The notes: generated from the sequence alone by a model not told the origin. A DNA stretch of 64,000 nucleotides from Paramecium tetraurelia (GCF_000165425.1 NW_001799066.1:310001-374000), one strand, 5' to 3'; counted from the stretch's first letter, positions 40,181 to 51,329 are shown. A program made the numbers and translations.

Positions 40181-41093
40181 TTTTATTATCAAAATCAAAA
40201 TTATGATTTATTTAAGTAGTATGTAGTTTAAATCTTTATGTCTATTATATATTTATGATATAACTATTAATCTATAGCTATCAATTCTATTTTTATGTTA
40301 TCAAAAATACAAGATTAACTTTGCAATAAATTCTTTAAGAATAATTTAGTCTTTTTAATATTATAAGTTAAAAGATATTACTTCACATAGTTTATTTGAT
40401 TGCTTTTCATGATTTTATTTTATTATCATAAAGTCCAGTCTTTATTTTTTGTAATTTCTATATATATAATTAGAAAAGAACTATTTAGTTACTAAATCAT
40501 AGAATATTTATTTTCTAGCCTTTTACTAAAACTTTAAATTTGAAATTAAATCTTTCTAAATAAACAAAATCTATAATTCTTCACATAAATCTTTTTTTAT
40601 AGAAATTAATTTTATACGATATTAATTTTGATTATTACTTTTACTATAGTTTGCGTATGATTTGCATTAAGAACCTTAAGACTCCAAAATTAAACAAACC
40701 AAAATAAATCAGAGTAAAAATAAGAGATTATTTAAAAGTAAAGTAAAGATTATATTTAACATCACTTCTATTCAAATGATTAAGTAGAAGATTTATCAAA
40801 GATAATCTTTAAGTAAGACCAGCAAAAATGAGACATCGAAGAAGAATATCACTTTTATAATGTGGAATAATCGTATTTAATCTTGCATATTAAGTTTATA
40901 ATTAAAAAGTAGAGTAATTAGCAGCTAGATATATGTAATAGATATGGAAGCAATTGAAAATTATTTTTTTTTAATCAAAATCTTCTTTTTAATAAATTAA
41001 TCTATTATCTAAATCTTGATTAAAAAAAAACATGGATTTCTAAAAATTAAAATATATGCTATTTAAATAACAAATTTTACTAAATATCAATAC
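40181..41093. other. Intergenic region after copy C, with a possible small gene
   Basis: About 900 bp, mostly AT-rich. From about 40,657 (ATG) to 41,019 (TGA) there are protein-like stretches in two frames: SNDQVEDLSKIIFKQDQQ, interrupted by a TGA, and MRHRRRISLLQCGIIVFNLA from ATG 40,828. They can be linked only by assuming one or two short introns with AAG ends. No family was recognised and none of the alternatives is secure. Confidence 0.25.
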
Positions 41094-42566
41094 TCATGGT
41101 TGATTTAATCTTGATTTTCTTTCTCTTCTTTCAGGAATTCCATTTTTTCTTGGAATCTCATCATCTTTCTATCCAAAATAATATATTTTCTCTTCATCTT
41201 ACTGGTTTTGTTCCTATTAAAAGTAAGAATTGCTATGATGCAAAAGTTGCTAAGATTATTATTTTTTATGTTAAAAGTCTCTTTTTTATAAATTTCTTTA
41301 ATTTATTGTTCTCGCGGTTTCATTCTAAAATCCTTTATTATCTTATCTATAATTGTAATAATCTTTATTTATATTATAATTCTTATTTTGATAATTAGAA
41401 TGATTTGAATTTCCATTATAATTTTTATTTTTTTAATCATGAGCGGATTATTGTCTCTTAAACTTATCTGACTCTGTATAATAGTCAATTTAATTGCGTT
41501 CATTTCTTTTATCGTAATAATTGGTCTTTTGATTTTGATAATTTTATTATTAGAATGATTATTCAATAAATGGATTTTTAATTAGATTATGGTATTTTTA
41601 ATTCTAAAACTATTAAACCCGTCTTTGATTATCTTCGTTAGACCTATTCAACATTCTTTTAGTATTGTGATCATTATTATTAAAATTATTTAAATTTGTT
41701 TCTTAATACCTATTGTAATTAGATTTAGTTGATTAATTTAAACGAATTCTAGGATCAGAATTATTAAAATTTCCATTAGAGTAATGCTAATGATAATTTT
41801 ATCTCCCGTTCGATCCAACATTTAAATAATTTTCATTATAGCCATGATTGTCTTTTGGTTTTTTATTATAAAACTTACCTTCATTTTTATTTTCTTAATA
41901 ATTTGATCTTCTAAAATTTTCACTTTAAACTCTTTATCTACTTGTATATTATTCCTCTTAATTACCAGTTTAGTAATTTCTTTTTTTAATGTAAATTTGA
42001 TGTAATTACATATTATTTTCTTAAACAAACCTTTGAAAAACTTGCTAGTGTTCTTTCAAAGTTGCTGAAGGTTAATTAAATTTATTAGTTTAATAGTAAT
42101 CATCCTATTTCTAATATGTTTAAGGGTTTTTTAAATCTTACTAAGAACTTTTTTAGTATGACTTTTAGTCCTTCGGCTATTTGATTCTTTCACTCTACAT
42201 TCCTTGCTAAGGAATGGTTTCAGGGTAATAAATATTTCTGCCAGTTTCCATAATTCTTTTATTCATGCCATACCTGGTGTATTCCCCCTAATTTACAAAT
42301 ACCCATCCAGCAGGGTGTCCATCTCTTTAATAATAGCAACCATTAAAATCTGCCCACCCTTCAGCTTTATCTAAAATATAGATTTCATTTGGATTTTACA
42401 AGTAAAACCCGTTCTTAACTTCGCTGTAATATTAAAATTTTAAAGGATTGTGTTCAGGAAATATTGGAATAAAATCCGATTATTTATTCATTAAAATTAA
42501 TAGAATAGGTTTGTAATAACATTTTTAGAAACTAGGATACCAATATACATTCTAAATTTAATGCAT
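41094..42566 (-). CDS. Asn/Gln-rich disordered protein with a short N-terminal domain, 490 aa
   Basis: One uninterrupted minus-strand frame of 491 codons from ATG 42,566 to TGA 41,096-41,094. The first ~110 residues look folded (FIPIFPEHNPLKFQYYSEV; NPNEIYILDKAEGWADFNG; YYQRDGHPAGWVFV). The remaining ~370 are highly enriched in Asn, Gln, Tyr, Lys and Arg (NFNNNDHNTKRMLNRSNE; YQNKNYNINKDYYNY), a prion-like or RNA-binding type composition. Many Gln codons are TAA/TAG, so a standard-code search sees only fragments. No enzyme motif, signal peptide or membrane span. A role in RNA-protein granules is possible but is inference from composition only. Confidence 0.75.
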
Positions 42567-42672
42567 CAATTAATATTAAAGATGGCATTCCTTAATCTAT
42601 AAAGATGATACCATAACATGATTTTTTGATAAATTTATAATATAAAATCCAACCAAATAATCAAATCAATAA

Positions 42673-42849
42673 ATGAGCTTTGAGCAGTTAACATATGCAA
42701 AATATATGAATCTTTAAATCGGGTAAATGACTAAAAAGGTCTATACATAAGTCTTTGAATAAGTAATCAATAAAATACAAAATAAATAATTATAATCTAC
42801 TACTATATTGGATGAATTCAAGAATATACATAAGGATTGTCTAATCTGA
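42673..42849 (+). CDS. Short ORF, 58 aa, with an in-frame extension beyond TGA
   Basis: ATG 42,673 to TGA 42,847-42,849 reads MSFEQLTYAKYMNLQIGQMT...LDEFKNIHKDCLI, a helical, protein-like sequence. The same frame then stays open for about 43 more codons (KKGYKFGMKYIFNQKQ) to TGA 42,979-42,981. No intron that removes the first TGA was found. It starts 107 bp from the divergent Asn/Gln-rich gene. It could be a genuine small protein, a readthrough product or a broken gene. Function unknown. Confidence 0.35.
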
Positions 42850-43299
42850 AAAAAGGGATATAAATTTGGAATGAAATACATTTTTAATTAAAAGCAGACA
42901 GATTAAAATAAAAATAATAGATCAATAAGCAGACTTAATTAATTTAAAATAAATAAAATAACAGTTAAAGATAAGGTGTGAATTTCCATCAATTTAGAGT
43001 ACCTCTTTCAAAAAAAACGAGATTAAGTTTTTTCAACTTGAATATTTTATCTTAAAAATGATAATATTATAAAGCATCAAATAAATAGGACTTAATAATC
43101 CATTTATTTTATTTTAAATTTGATTTTTTTTTGGTGATTTATTGTTCTATTGTAAATAAACTATTAATAATATACTTCTATAATGAAAATCTCTATAAAT
43201 AAAGTTAGAAACATTATTTGAAGATTAATTTACTTATATTTATACTAAAATACGTAAATTTGTGAAGAGTTAAGAAATATTTATATTTATAATTAATCA
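42850..43299. other. Mostly non-coding stretch
   Basis: Apart from the readthrough extension ending at 42,981, this is AT-rich DNA with long T runs and no protein-like frame, leading to the 3' end of the crystallin-like gene. Confidence 0.45.
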
Positions 43300-44278
43300 T
43301 CATTATCTAATTCTAAGATTTGACGTTAAAATACTTTGATTTGGATCTTGATTTTGAATTTATTTGGTTTATCTACCTCTTAGTTAAGCAAGCGATATTG
43401 CTTGTGTTAAACATTTTTGACTCTCTTAGTATGTAACTTCTTATCCTTAGTAATTCTCTTCAGAATATATTGTCACTTAGTATCCTTCAGGTAAATAGAT
43501 GGATTTGATATCATATTAAAAATCCCTAAAATTTGGCTTAATTTTACTCAACTTCCTTCAAAGATTCACAAATTGGTAAGCTTTCTCCTTAGAAATCACA
43601 TTTTGAATAAATCACAATACAATCTTCTTATTTCTCTTAAACGCTTATATTTGCTTAATTGCCATCCTATTCTGCTGTATCTAAAGCTCTAAATTTATGA
43701 AATTATTTACAAGTAAGTTCTCATACCATCATAAGAATCAATTTGATTTCCTAATGAATCATAAACTTAGTTTTCATTTCGAATAGGCCTTTAATTTAAT
43801 AATGAAATACGTACAATTCTAAACTAGCTGATAAATAATGATTATCATTATCTTAATCTTTTGATTCTTCCTAAACTTATGTATCTTCAGGGAATTCATA
43901 AGGGAGAGAATTTTCCATATCCAACATTGGATCAATTTCTGCATCTGTTGAAACTAATTATTAAGCCCCTTCTTATGTAGAGACTTACAAATTGTTGGAA
44001 TCATCACTAACATTGAGTTAGCTATTAGAATTTTGATCTTAATTATTTTAGACAAGTGGCTCAGATTTAAAATTTTAGGTGTTATCAGCTTAATTTGATA
44101 CAAAATGACCGTCAATATCAATATAGCCTTATAATTGTTAATGTTATTCAATTTATTGAGATTCTTCTTTTTTAGTTTCATAAACTAATGTAGGAATTGG
44201 ATTTTCTTAAATTTCATTTAATGCTTAATTTTAAGAGAATGCTAAGCCAATGAACAGGGCTATTAGAACTATTTTCAT
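43300..44278 (-). CDS. Secreted protein with C-terminal beta/gamma-crystallin-like domain, 302 aa
   Basis: Minus-strand ATG 44,278 gives a signal peptide (MKIVLIALFIGLAFSQNQA). About 170 acidic, Gln/Asn/Ser-rich residues follow, then a crystallin-like module: CIVIYSKCDFQGESLPICES and YQVTIYSEENYQGQEVTYQE, each with the Tyr-x-x-x-x-(F/Y)-x-G pattern of a Greek-key motif. Three introns: 43,789-43,814 (26 nt, acceptor AAG), 43,689-43,710 and 43,526-43,547; 303 codons in all. In ciliates, signal-peptide proteins with an acidic stretch and a crystallin module are known contents of dense-core secretory granules (Tetrahymena Grt/Igr proteins; Paramecium trichocyst proteins). That role is inferred here. 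A related gene lies at 45,764. Confidence 0.72.
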
Positions 44279-44405
44279 TAAAAATAAAATATATATATAA
44301 TAAAGATAAAACGGATATCATTTACTTAATTTAATTATCTCTTCTTCGATATCATTAAAGCATTCTTAAATCTATTATTTCATTGATCTTAATCGTAACA
44401 ATTTG

Positions 44406-45342
44406 TCACCATCTACATTATTTTGTAATTAATTTTGCATTTTATTTCTTAAAGTTTATATTATATCCAAATCTTAATTCAATTTTTACATGGATCTTTA
44501 ACTATTTTGATAACTCAAATCTTGGACACTGCTGGTCAACTTGTCTTTTGCAGTTTAAATTCTTTTCAAGAATCTGTAAACATATTTTCTTAATATATTA
44601 CTTTTGCATTTCTTGAATTTCATGTTATATATTAGATATCTCATCTGTAACATATTCCTGATAGTACTGATTGAATGTTTTGTTTTCATTTTGACAACTA
44701 TTTTAAAATTCTTCTTTTTAAATTTATTTAATTCTTTTATCTATTTGACATAATGATGCTTTTAACGAAATTTCTTAATAATCTTCAAAATTTTGTGTGC
44801 TGTATTGGTGATTTTGATAAATCATTTCATCCTTATTATAAATTCCATGCTGTTGCTTTTATTTAATGGATTCATAAAAATCTTTATTGGAATAAAACTA
44901 CTATTAAGACAGTGATTAATCTGTTAAGGATAATTTAAATATGTCATCAACGGTATCAGAATCTTGTTTACCAGAAAATTCCTATAAGAAAGGTTTTTTG
45001 ATGGATCGCTAGTTCTATATCTGATGAGTATCGTAATAGTTATTTTTACTAATAAACACTCTGTAATCTTAATCATCAGAATAATTGCCATGTTAGATGA
45101 GACTAGATTATCTTTTATCTTCATATATTGATTCAGCAGTCTGGCAATCTGGATTAATCTTAGAAGAAGAAACAGATTTCAAAGTTTACACTTTTTGATT
45201 ATTCATCATCATATCTAACTTTTATCGAATTTTAAATGAATTATACTTTTATTTACTCAATAGTATTTAAATGTTTCCTCAGTTCCAATTTTCCACATCT
45301 ACATCTATTTAACCAGTCTTGAATTTCTCTATTTGTTTTCAT
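44406..45342 (-). CDS. Hypothetical Gln-rich helical protein, 301 aa
   Basis: ATG 45,342 (MKTNREIQDWLNRCRCGKLE), one 31-nt intron at 45,159-45,189 ending AAG, TGA 44,408-44,406; exactly 302 codons. If the intron is wrong, translation could start at an ATG cluster (MMMNNQK) near 45,213 in the downstream frame. The middle is disordered and Ser/Gln/Tyr-rich. The C-terminal third is helical (DKRIKQIQKEEFQNSCQNEN; DEISNIQHEIQEMQKQYIK) and ends with a Cys/basic patch (CLQILEKNLNCKRQVDQQC). No known domain was recognised. It lies 127 bp upstream of the crystallin-like gene on the same strand and diverges from the second crystallin-like gene. Confidence 0.55.
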
Positions 45343-45763
45343 TTTTTTAACGTAACAATTATTTAATAATTATATATATTATTTTATTATCCATACGTAA
45401 ATAAGATTAATTTTGATATAACTAAAGGATGCTGATAAGTAATCAAGATTGATCAAGTTGGTATTGCAGTATTCCGTTGCCCTTATTAATAATTTATTCT
45501 CATAAATTTATATTAATTTGTTATATATTTATTCATCATTAATTCTTGATTATCCAAACTAATTCTTAAATTTTTGCTAATTTATGAACGATTATTTTAT
45601 TACAGTTAACCCTTAAAATTTCAATTTTCAACAATTCTGTTATATGGAAAATAAACAAATACGAGGAAAGGATCTTGGAGAGATATAGATAAATACATAT
45701 TTGATTGACTTCTAACAAATTCATCACTCAAAATTCATATATTATAAATCCGTTTTTATTAAT
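45343..45763. promoter_or_regulatory. Divergent intergenic region
   Basis: About 420 bp between two genes transcribed away from each other. AT-rich; no specific element recognised. It should contain promoters for both. Confidence 0.35.
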
Positions 45764-46423
45764 ATGTAAAAATTATATATTTTAGCACTCTTAGTGGTAA
45801 TCGGAACAGCTCAAGAGAGTTTTCTTGAAAAACAAAAGCATGTCAAATAATAGAAGGATTTATCAACTGAAATATATACTATTAAAAAATAAGGATTACC
45901 AACATTTTTGGGAAGAAGCTCAGATGAATCAATCAAAGAGTAATTGTCATCACTTTTGAATTACGAAGAAGCATTATTATTAACACCATCTGAAGAGACC
46001 GATCATACAATTAAATTCATTGAATCTATGTATATTATTGATCAACCAAATCCTAATGCAGTAAGAGCAACAGAAAAACCTAATTATTCATTTGATGAAC
46101 CAAAACCATAAAAAAAGGTTTACAACAATGATAAAGTAACATCATTTAAAGAGGGTTGTATTTATGTTTTTAGCGAATGCAATTTTAAGGGAGAACATGC
46201 TAAATCATGCCCAGGAGATAATGTTACATTTTTTGGATTACCATTTGAAGTTTTATCCATTCATGTACCAGATGGAGGATCATTGAGTCTTATTTAAGAA
46301 AATGGAACCACTGCCTACACTGTTTCCAATAAATGCATGAGAAGCAGACCAATTGAATTCCTATTTGTTGAAGGAGCAATCTAATAATCATTTGGAAATG
46401 GCGAAATATTCATTGACTAATGA
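45764..46423 (+). CDS. Secreted crystallin-like protein, 219 aa
   Basis: Uninterrupted frame, ATG 45,764 to TGA 46,421-46,423 (220 codons). Signal peptide MQKLYILALLVVIGTAQES, then an acidic, low-complexity propeptide-like part (residues about 20-125; LLLTPSEETDHTIKFIES), then a C-terminal module CIYVFSECNFKGEHAKSCPG with two further Cys that fits one beta/gamma-crystallin unit. The layout equals the gene at 43,300-44,278 and the two probably share origin and role. Secretory-granule (trichocyst) cargo is inferred from the architecture known in ciliates, not demonstrated by the sequence. Confidence 0.72.
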
Positions 46424-46833
46424 AAATCAATATATTCATAAGAAATATGATTTTATTCTTGAAAAACACTTTATTCTTTTTCTATTAATTACTTCTTGTC
46501 TGATTTGTAAAAATTTCTAAGAATAAATTTTTTAACTATTCTTTAAGTTGTTAACAAAGATTCATTCAAAAATGAACCTATTCTTCAATTAATATTAGTG
46601 TCTAAGTTCTTGATTGAGAAACAATTCCTAACTCATTTATGTCTCTATTTGAAAATTTAGTTTGCATAGCTTTGATTTTTTCGACAAACAAATTTATGTC
46701 AAATCTAATTACAAAAAATCCTTGGAGAAACAAAAACATACTTCTACCAATAGAATTTATGTCAAAAGAAGATAGAATCGGCAAATAAGACCGATTAAAT
46801 TATAAAGAAATGAAATTTTATTAATATTCTATT
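46424..46833. other. Intergenic region between convergent genes
   Basis: About 410 bp. A minus-strand frame at about 46,570-46,790 (SMFLFLQGFFVIRFDINLFV...KFSNRDINELGI) is open for about 75 codons, but only 58 follow its ATG and no family or intron was found, so it is not called as a gene. Confidence 0.4.
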
Positions 46834-46888
46834 ATACTTCATAAGAAGTATCAAAATGTGTTCTATCTAAATACTTCATAAGAAGTAT
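46834..46888. repeat. Two copies of an 18-bp near-palindrome at a gene 3' end
   Basis: ATACTTCATAAGAAGTAT occurs at 46,834-46,851 and again at 46,871-46,888. It is an imperfect palindrome (16 of 18 positions). The second copy contains the stop codon and last codons of the phosphatase gene; the first lies just beyond. It may be a short tandem duplication or a 3'-end signal. Confidence 0.55.
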
Positions 46889-47893
46889 GGCAAAACACTC
46901 TTGGGATTAACGCTCTTGGCACTTTCAGGGACTTCTTTGAATGTCTTCCAAGTTTAATTCAAGTTTTCATCCAAACACAATATTGAGGCTATGTTGCCAC
47001 ATCTGTAACAATAATTTGGTGCTGACCACACTGTTACTAAGTTTTAGTCCTAAGAATATATAATATATCATACTGGGAACCAATACTTATATCCTTCCAT
47101 TACTAATTAATGTGCTCTACATATCAAAGTGAGATCATTAAGTCGGCAAAACTCCTTTGTCACTTTGGCTCCGAAGAGATAACCAGCTCCTCTGGAATTA
47201 ACTGCCCAATATTCTACTTCTTCAGGATCAGACCACATCAGATCACAAAAGGGTCCCTCATGAGGTATTTCAATCTAAAATGGGAGAAATTATAATAATT
47301 TAAAAATACTTTTCTATCGATTGTTCTTATCTAATCAATTGTTCTCATGTCTGGGGATAAACCACCGTGGACACATAATATCTATCCCTCTATTAGAGCA
47401 CCTAATGGCAGGCAGTCAAAGACCTCCATAAATAATCTCCATGGACTGCTGTTTCCATATTTACGTAGTAACTCTTCATAAAACCCGTAAACTTGAGTGC
47501 ATTAACGGGATTCATGATTTCCTCTGAGTAACATAATGTTCCCAGGGTATTTTACTGAAAATAATAAAAAAGATTACCTTTTAAACATAATAGGTATTCC
47601 ATTGTTTCAACTGAATTATAGCCTCTATCAACAAAATCCCCAATAAAGATATAGTTTGATGAAGGAATGTCTCCTCCTTCTTTCATTAAAGCTTGCAAAT
47701 CGTAGAATTGTCCTATATATTTAAAACATTCCTTACCATGTATATCCCCACAAACATTAACTGGAGCCCGAACAGGTTAAACGTTTGATTCTTCAAGAAA
47801 GATTTCCTTTGCTCGGTCACAAATCAATTTAAGATCTCTTTCTGGTAAACAACCTCCACTTAAAAGTGTTGCAATATGCCTATCAATATCCAT
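46876..47893 (-). CDS. Ser/Thr protein phosphatase, PP4/PP6 (PP2A-like) catalytic subunit, 303 aa
   Basis: Minus-strand ATG 47,893 ([20 protein letters not shown]) to TGA 46,878-46,876. Metal- and phosphate-binding motifs are all present: GDIHG, GDFVDRG, RGNHESR, HGGLSPD, plus RAHQLVMEGY and [11 protein letters not shown]. The C-terminus LPYFL keeps the PP2A-family YFL tail that is carboxymethylated and bound by regulatory subunits. Four introns: 47,713-47,736, 47,555-47,577 (ends CAG), 47,275-47,309 (35 nt, long for this genome) and 47,050-47,073; 304 codons, the normal length (PP4 307, PP6 305). Sequence features mix PP4-like (RTIDRK, RKYG) and PP6-like (PYFL) traits, so the subfamily is left open. 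It dephosphorylates Ser/Thr in cytosol and nucleus. Confidence 0.92.
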
Positions 47894-48196
47894 ATTTTTC
47901 CAAAATTTATAATTAAAATAATCCTTCGCATACTTGTTCTTAATTAGTTAAATAATTAAAATTAAAGATTAGAATCCTATCAAATCTTATATAATTTTTT
48001 ATAAACAAATTTTTGCTTTTCTCTCAAATATTATTAACTTTATAAATAATATTTTCATTTTTCCTCACTTTTATATTTATTTGCTTGATCTCTATCAAAA
48101 ACTTAAAGGTAAGACATTACGCTTATTACACAATTAATGATAAATTATATTTTCAATCTTTTGTAATTATTAATTTATATTTATTTCTTTAAAAAA

Positions 48197-48941
48197 ATGG
48201 AAGAGAATAGGGATCTTAAAATATTAGTAGTAGGAAATTCTAGTGTTGGTAAAACAAGCTTGATTGTCAAATATAAAACTAATCAATTCTCCCCATAAAC
48301 CAGTGGAACAATGGGAGTAGATATGTCGATTGATAAGAATGTGAAAATTAATAATAACCTATATGATGTTGCTATTTGGGACACAGCTGGTCAAGAGAGA
48401 TTCTAATCAATAGTGAAAATTTCATCCCAAGTATTTTTAGTTCATTTATTTGTAGAATGCACATGCTTCTCTAATATGCTTTGATTTGAGTGACCCTTTG
48501 TCATTAGATAGCGTTGCATCCTGGATTTAATTCTTGAAATCTGAAGGACCTTAAAATCTGCAGATTATAATTGTGGGTACTAAAAAAGATCTGCAGGGAT
48601 AATATACATAAGATTAATTAAAATCAATTTCTACAGCTTGGAAAGCAAATTTTCAAGACGAATTTCCCATTCATTTAACCTCCTCAAAAACAGGAGAAGG
48701 AATCTAAGATGCTTTTAGATAGGCTTTTGAATTGGGAGCCAAAGCTAAGTATGATTTAAATGCCTAATAATAATAATAATAAAGCAATAATAAGAGTTTT
48801 AAAATAAGTACCTCTTAGTTAGTAAGAAGTTAACAGCCTTCAAATCAAAAAACAGAAGCAATAATTTCTAATACAACCACTCTCAGAGAAAGCTAAATGA
48901 ATTTTAATGACAATAAAACTACTCAGCAAGGTTGCTGCTGA
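48197..48941 (+). CDS. Rab-like small GTPase, 239 aa
   Basis: ATG 48,197, one 25-nt intron (48,431-48,455), TGA 48,939-48,941; 240 codons. G1 GNSSVGKTS, switch II WDTAGQERF, G4 GTKKDL and G5 TSSKTGEG are all present. The insert FDLSDPLSL is shared with the next gene. The tail is long, Gln/Ser/Asn-rich and ends QQGCC, a double-cysteine geranylgeranylation site. Rab proteins recruit effectors to transport vesicles. A second Rab-like gene starts only 23 bp downstream and shares the FDLSDP signature, which suggests a local duplication. The subfamily was not identified. Confidence 0.9.
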
Positions 48942-48964
48942 ATTTATTTATATTATAATTAATA

Positions 48965-49613
48965 ATGAGAAACACTCAAATTAGTTCTAGTGGGGTAGTT
49001 AGGAGCAGGGAAAACTAGTCTCTTATAGTCTCATAGATAATAAGAGTTCCGAGCTCATAATGCGCCGACAGTGGCTGTAGACTTTGCTGGAGTTAAAAAT
49101 GTACAAGTTAATGGGAGGCTTTATGATATTTCCATCTGGGACACAGCGGGTTAAGAGAAATTTAGATCAATAACGAGGATGTCATTATAAGTAAGAAAGT
49201 GACAAAAATAATAGAATGCTGATGTTGCAATTCTTTGTTTTGATTTGAGTGACCCTGATTCATATAGACATATATAAGGATGGATAGACTTTTTACAGGT
49301 GAATTGCGTTTCTGAAATGGGAATTATAATTGTGGGAACAAAAATGGATTTACCAACTTTTTATAATCAGGAAGATCTTTAAAAATTTCTCTAAACTTTA
49401 AATTCATAATAATAGTAGTTAAAATTATTTCTTACTTCTGCCAAGACTCGAGAGGGGATTGAAGAAACCTTCTAATACGCTTATGAATAGGGGGCTAAAA
49501 TCAAAATGAAGGCCTCACAAATGGAGAAATCAATTTTACTTGTTCCTCCTTAATCAACTAAGAAACACAAATCCTCTAATAGAAAATATTTTGAGGGTTG
49601 TTATTGTTGTTGA
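48965..49613 (+). CDS. Rab-like small GTPase, second tandem copy, without an in-frame ATG
   Basis: G1 GQLGAGKTS, switch II WDTAGQEKF, G4 GTKMDL, G5 TSAKTREG and a CYCC end (TGA 49,611-49,613) mark a prenylated Rab-like GTPase. One 24-nt intron is at 49,191-49,214. From the codon at 48,978 (KLVLVG) onward there are 204 codons. The only nearby ATG (48,965) is out of frame by one base: skipping one base after MRNT restores the frame. The next in-frame Met lies after switch II. The frame equals that of the upstream Rab gene, separated by TGA 48,939 and TGA 48,966. A base insertion (real or error) near the start is the simplest reading. Confidence 0.8.
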
Positions 49614-49768
49614 TGTTGGGGGCAGTGATTCAATATATTTATTAGCGAATAGGAAATTGGTTCAGATTTGATATTTCCTTTTATATAAAAAAACACATTC
49701 CGTTTCTTCTGGGTTCTCATATAATTATAATGATTTAAGTCGTATTTTGTATTTATTAATTATTTTAA

Positions 49769-51329
49769 ATGACTGATCGAAAAGCTTGGAATTAAAAAGT
49801 AACAGCAAATAAAATTAAATCTCTAGGAGGATGCAGCTATATTACAACTAGTAAAACAGTACGGAATCAAGAAGTGGACGATAGTGGCCGAGAAGATGAA
49901 AGAAATCTATGGTTTATTTGGCCGTTCCGGAAAATAATGTAGAGAACGCTACCACAATCACCTTGACCCTACTATCAACAAAGACCCATGGAGTGAAAAT
50001 GAAGAGAGGGTCATCTTCATAGCCCACAAGGAGCACGGTAACAAATGGGTACAATATTTAAAATATTTGTAGGCTGAAATTGCGAAACTGTTACCAGGAA
50101 GAACTGATAATGCAATTAAAAATCATTTTTATTCAACCTTGAGAAGAAGCCTAAGAAGAATCAATAAATTAATCGGAGATAAGAACAGTAAATCATATAA
50201 AACTATATATAGTAAAGAAAAGGGTACTCAACAGATAAAAGATATAAAACCTGGAGTATTATCAAAGATTTTCATCCTGGCAGAGAAGAGTCCATCGGAA
50301 TTGAAGGACGACCATATGAAAAAGCTTTGTTAAGCTTGCAAAGGACTACAAGACTCTATCTTAGAATTTGCTTAATCTAAACAAAAATCTTAAATCAACT
50401 AATTTAACGAGGATAAGTTCAAATAATTGATTGATAAAATTATGGACTTCAAGTATATTATTTATTTATATGGTAGTGCTCTTTACACCAAACAAAGAGA
50501 AAGTAGATTGAAATTAAAAAAGAAGAATCACAAAAAGAGAAAGAGTAGAATCGATGATGATGATGACGACGATGACTATACAAGTGATTATAAATACGAA
50601 GAGATAAGTCATAAGTTCCCTTTAAAGAGATCTTCAAGACTAAATGCTAAGAAGAAAGTGGTATCAATTACATATTATCTAAAAGCATATCGACAAGGAA
50701 GATTATATTGATATTTGCATAAGAACCAAAAAAGGACCACTGTATACTATATTAAGAGATGAATTAGAAGTCTAACAAGTTGATTAAGAAGTATAAGAAT
50801 AAAATTAAATAAAATTAGGAACAATCTTCCGATTATCAATAGTAATATGCTTATGAATACCAGGGTACCAATAGCCCAAATAATCATTAATTTGCTCCAG
50901 CTTTTCATGTTTAGACTCCTAGACAAATTTTATTTTAAAGACCTACAAACCAATATTAGGATGACGGCATTCATGGCGAAGAAGCTGCAATAAGTAAATC
51001 TAATTTTGTCCCTATTGTGATAACTAAACAGTATACTTAGTACAAGGACAAGACCCTTGAAAACTTAGCCTAATAACTATAATAAAAAATAAGTAAGGAT
51101 ATCAAGTATGATTTTAGATGCAAATGCTGAAAAATACATTCATAATCATCAATAGGATTCGGATTTAGAAATCAATATTGGAGATGCTTTCGAAATTCCT
51201 AAGGACTATAAATCACCATCAAGCAAATTCGGTATCGGTGGTTACAGTCCAAGTGCATTTAGAAAGTATAGAAAAAATTAAGAGTCAGGGTTAGTTAACT
51301 TCATGATAACACCTCGTCATTATAAATGA
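49769..51329 (+). CDS. R2R3-Myb DNA-binding protein, 468 aa
   Basis: ATG 49,769 (MTDRKAWNQK) and six introns: 49,799-49,826, 50,049-50,072, 50,453-50,476, 50,661-50,685 (AAG acceptor), 50,791-50,818 and 51,093-51,117; TGA 51,327-51,329; exactly 469 codons. Two Myb repeats span residues about 5-105 (ILQLVKQYGIKKWTIVAEKM, CRERYHNHLDP; PWSENEE, HGNKW, AEIAKLLPGRTDNAIKNHF). The loop before the third helix of repeat 1 is longer than usual. Downstream are a basic stretch and a run of eight Asp (about 50,550-50,575), then low-complexity Gln/Asn/Pro sequence and a short C-terminal motif (FGIGGYSPSAFRKY). Probably a nuclear transcription factor or a Cdc5-like protein. The AAG intron is required to reach the frame with DYIDICIRTKKGPLYTIL. 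Confidence 0.85.

Noticed and set aside
44383..44616. Plus-strand hydrophobic ORFs at 44,383, 41,096, 47,110 and 11,071
   Set aside because: Each is the complement of a minus-strand gene that reads better with splicing and ciliate code.
46602..46784. Minus-strand gene downstream of crystallin-like gene 2
   Set aside because: Only 58 codons after the ATG, no intron links and no recognisable family; left as an uncalled frame.
48197..49613. A single gene encoding a fused double Rab GTPase
   Set aside because: It would need readthrough of two TGAs or a 38-nt intron ending GAG, and the first domain already ends in a CC prenylation site.
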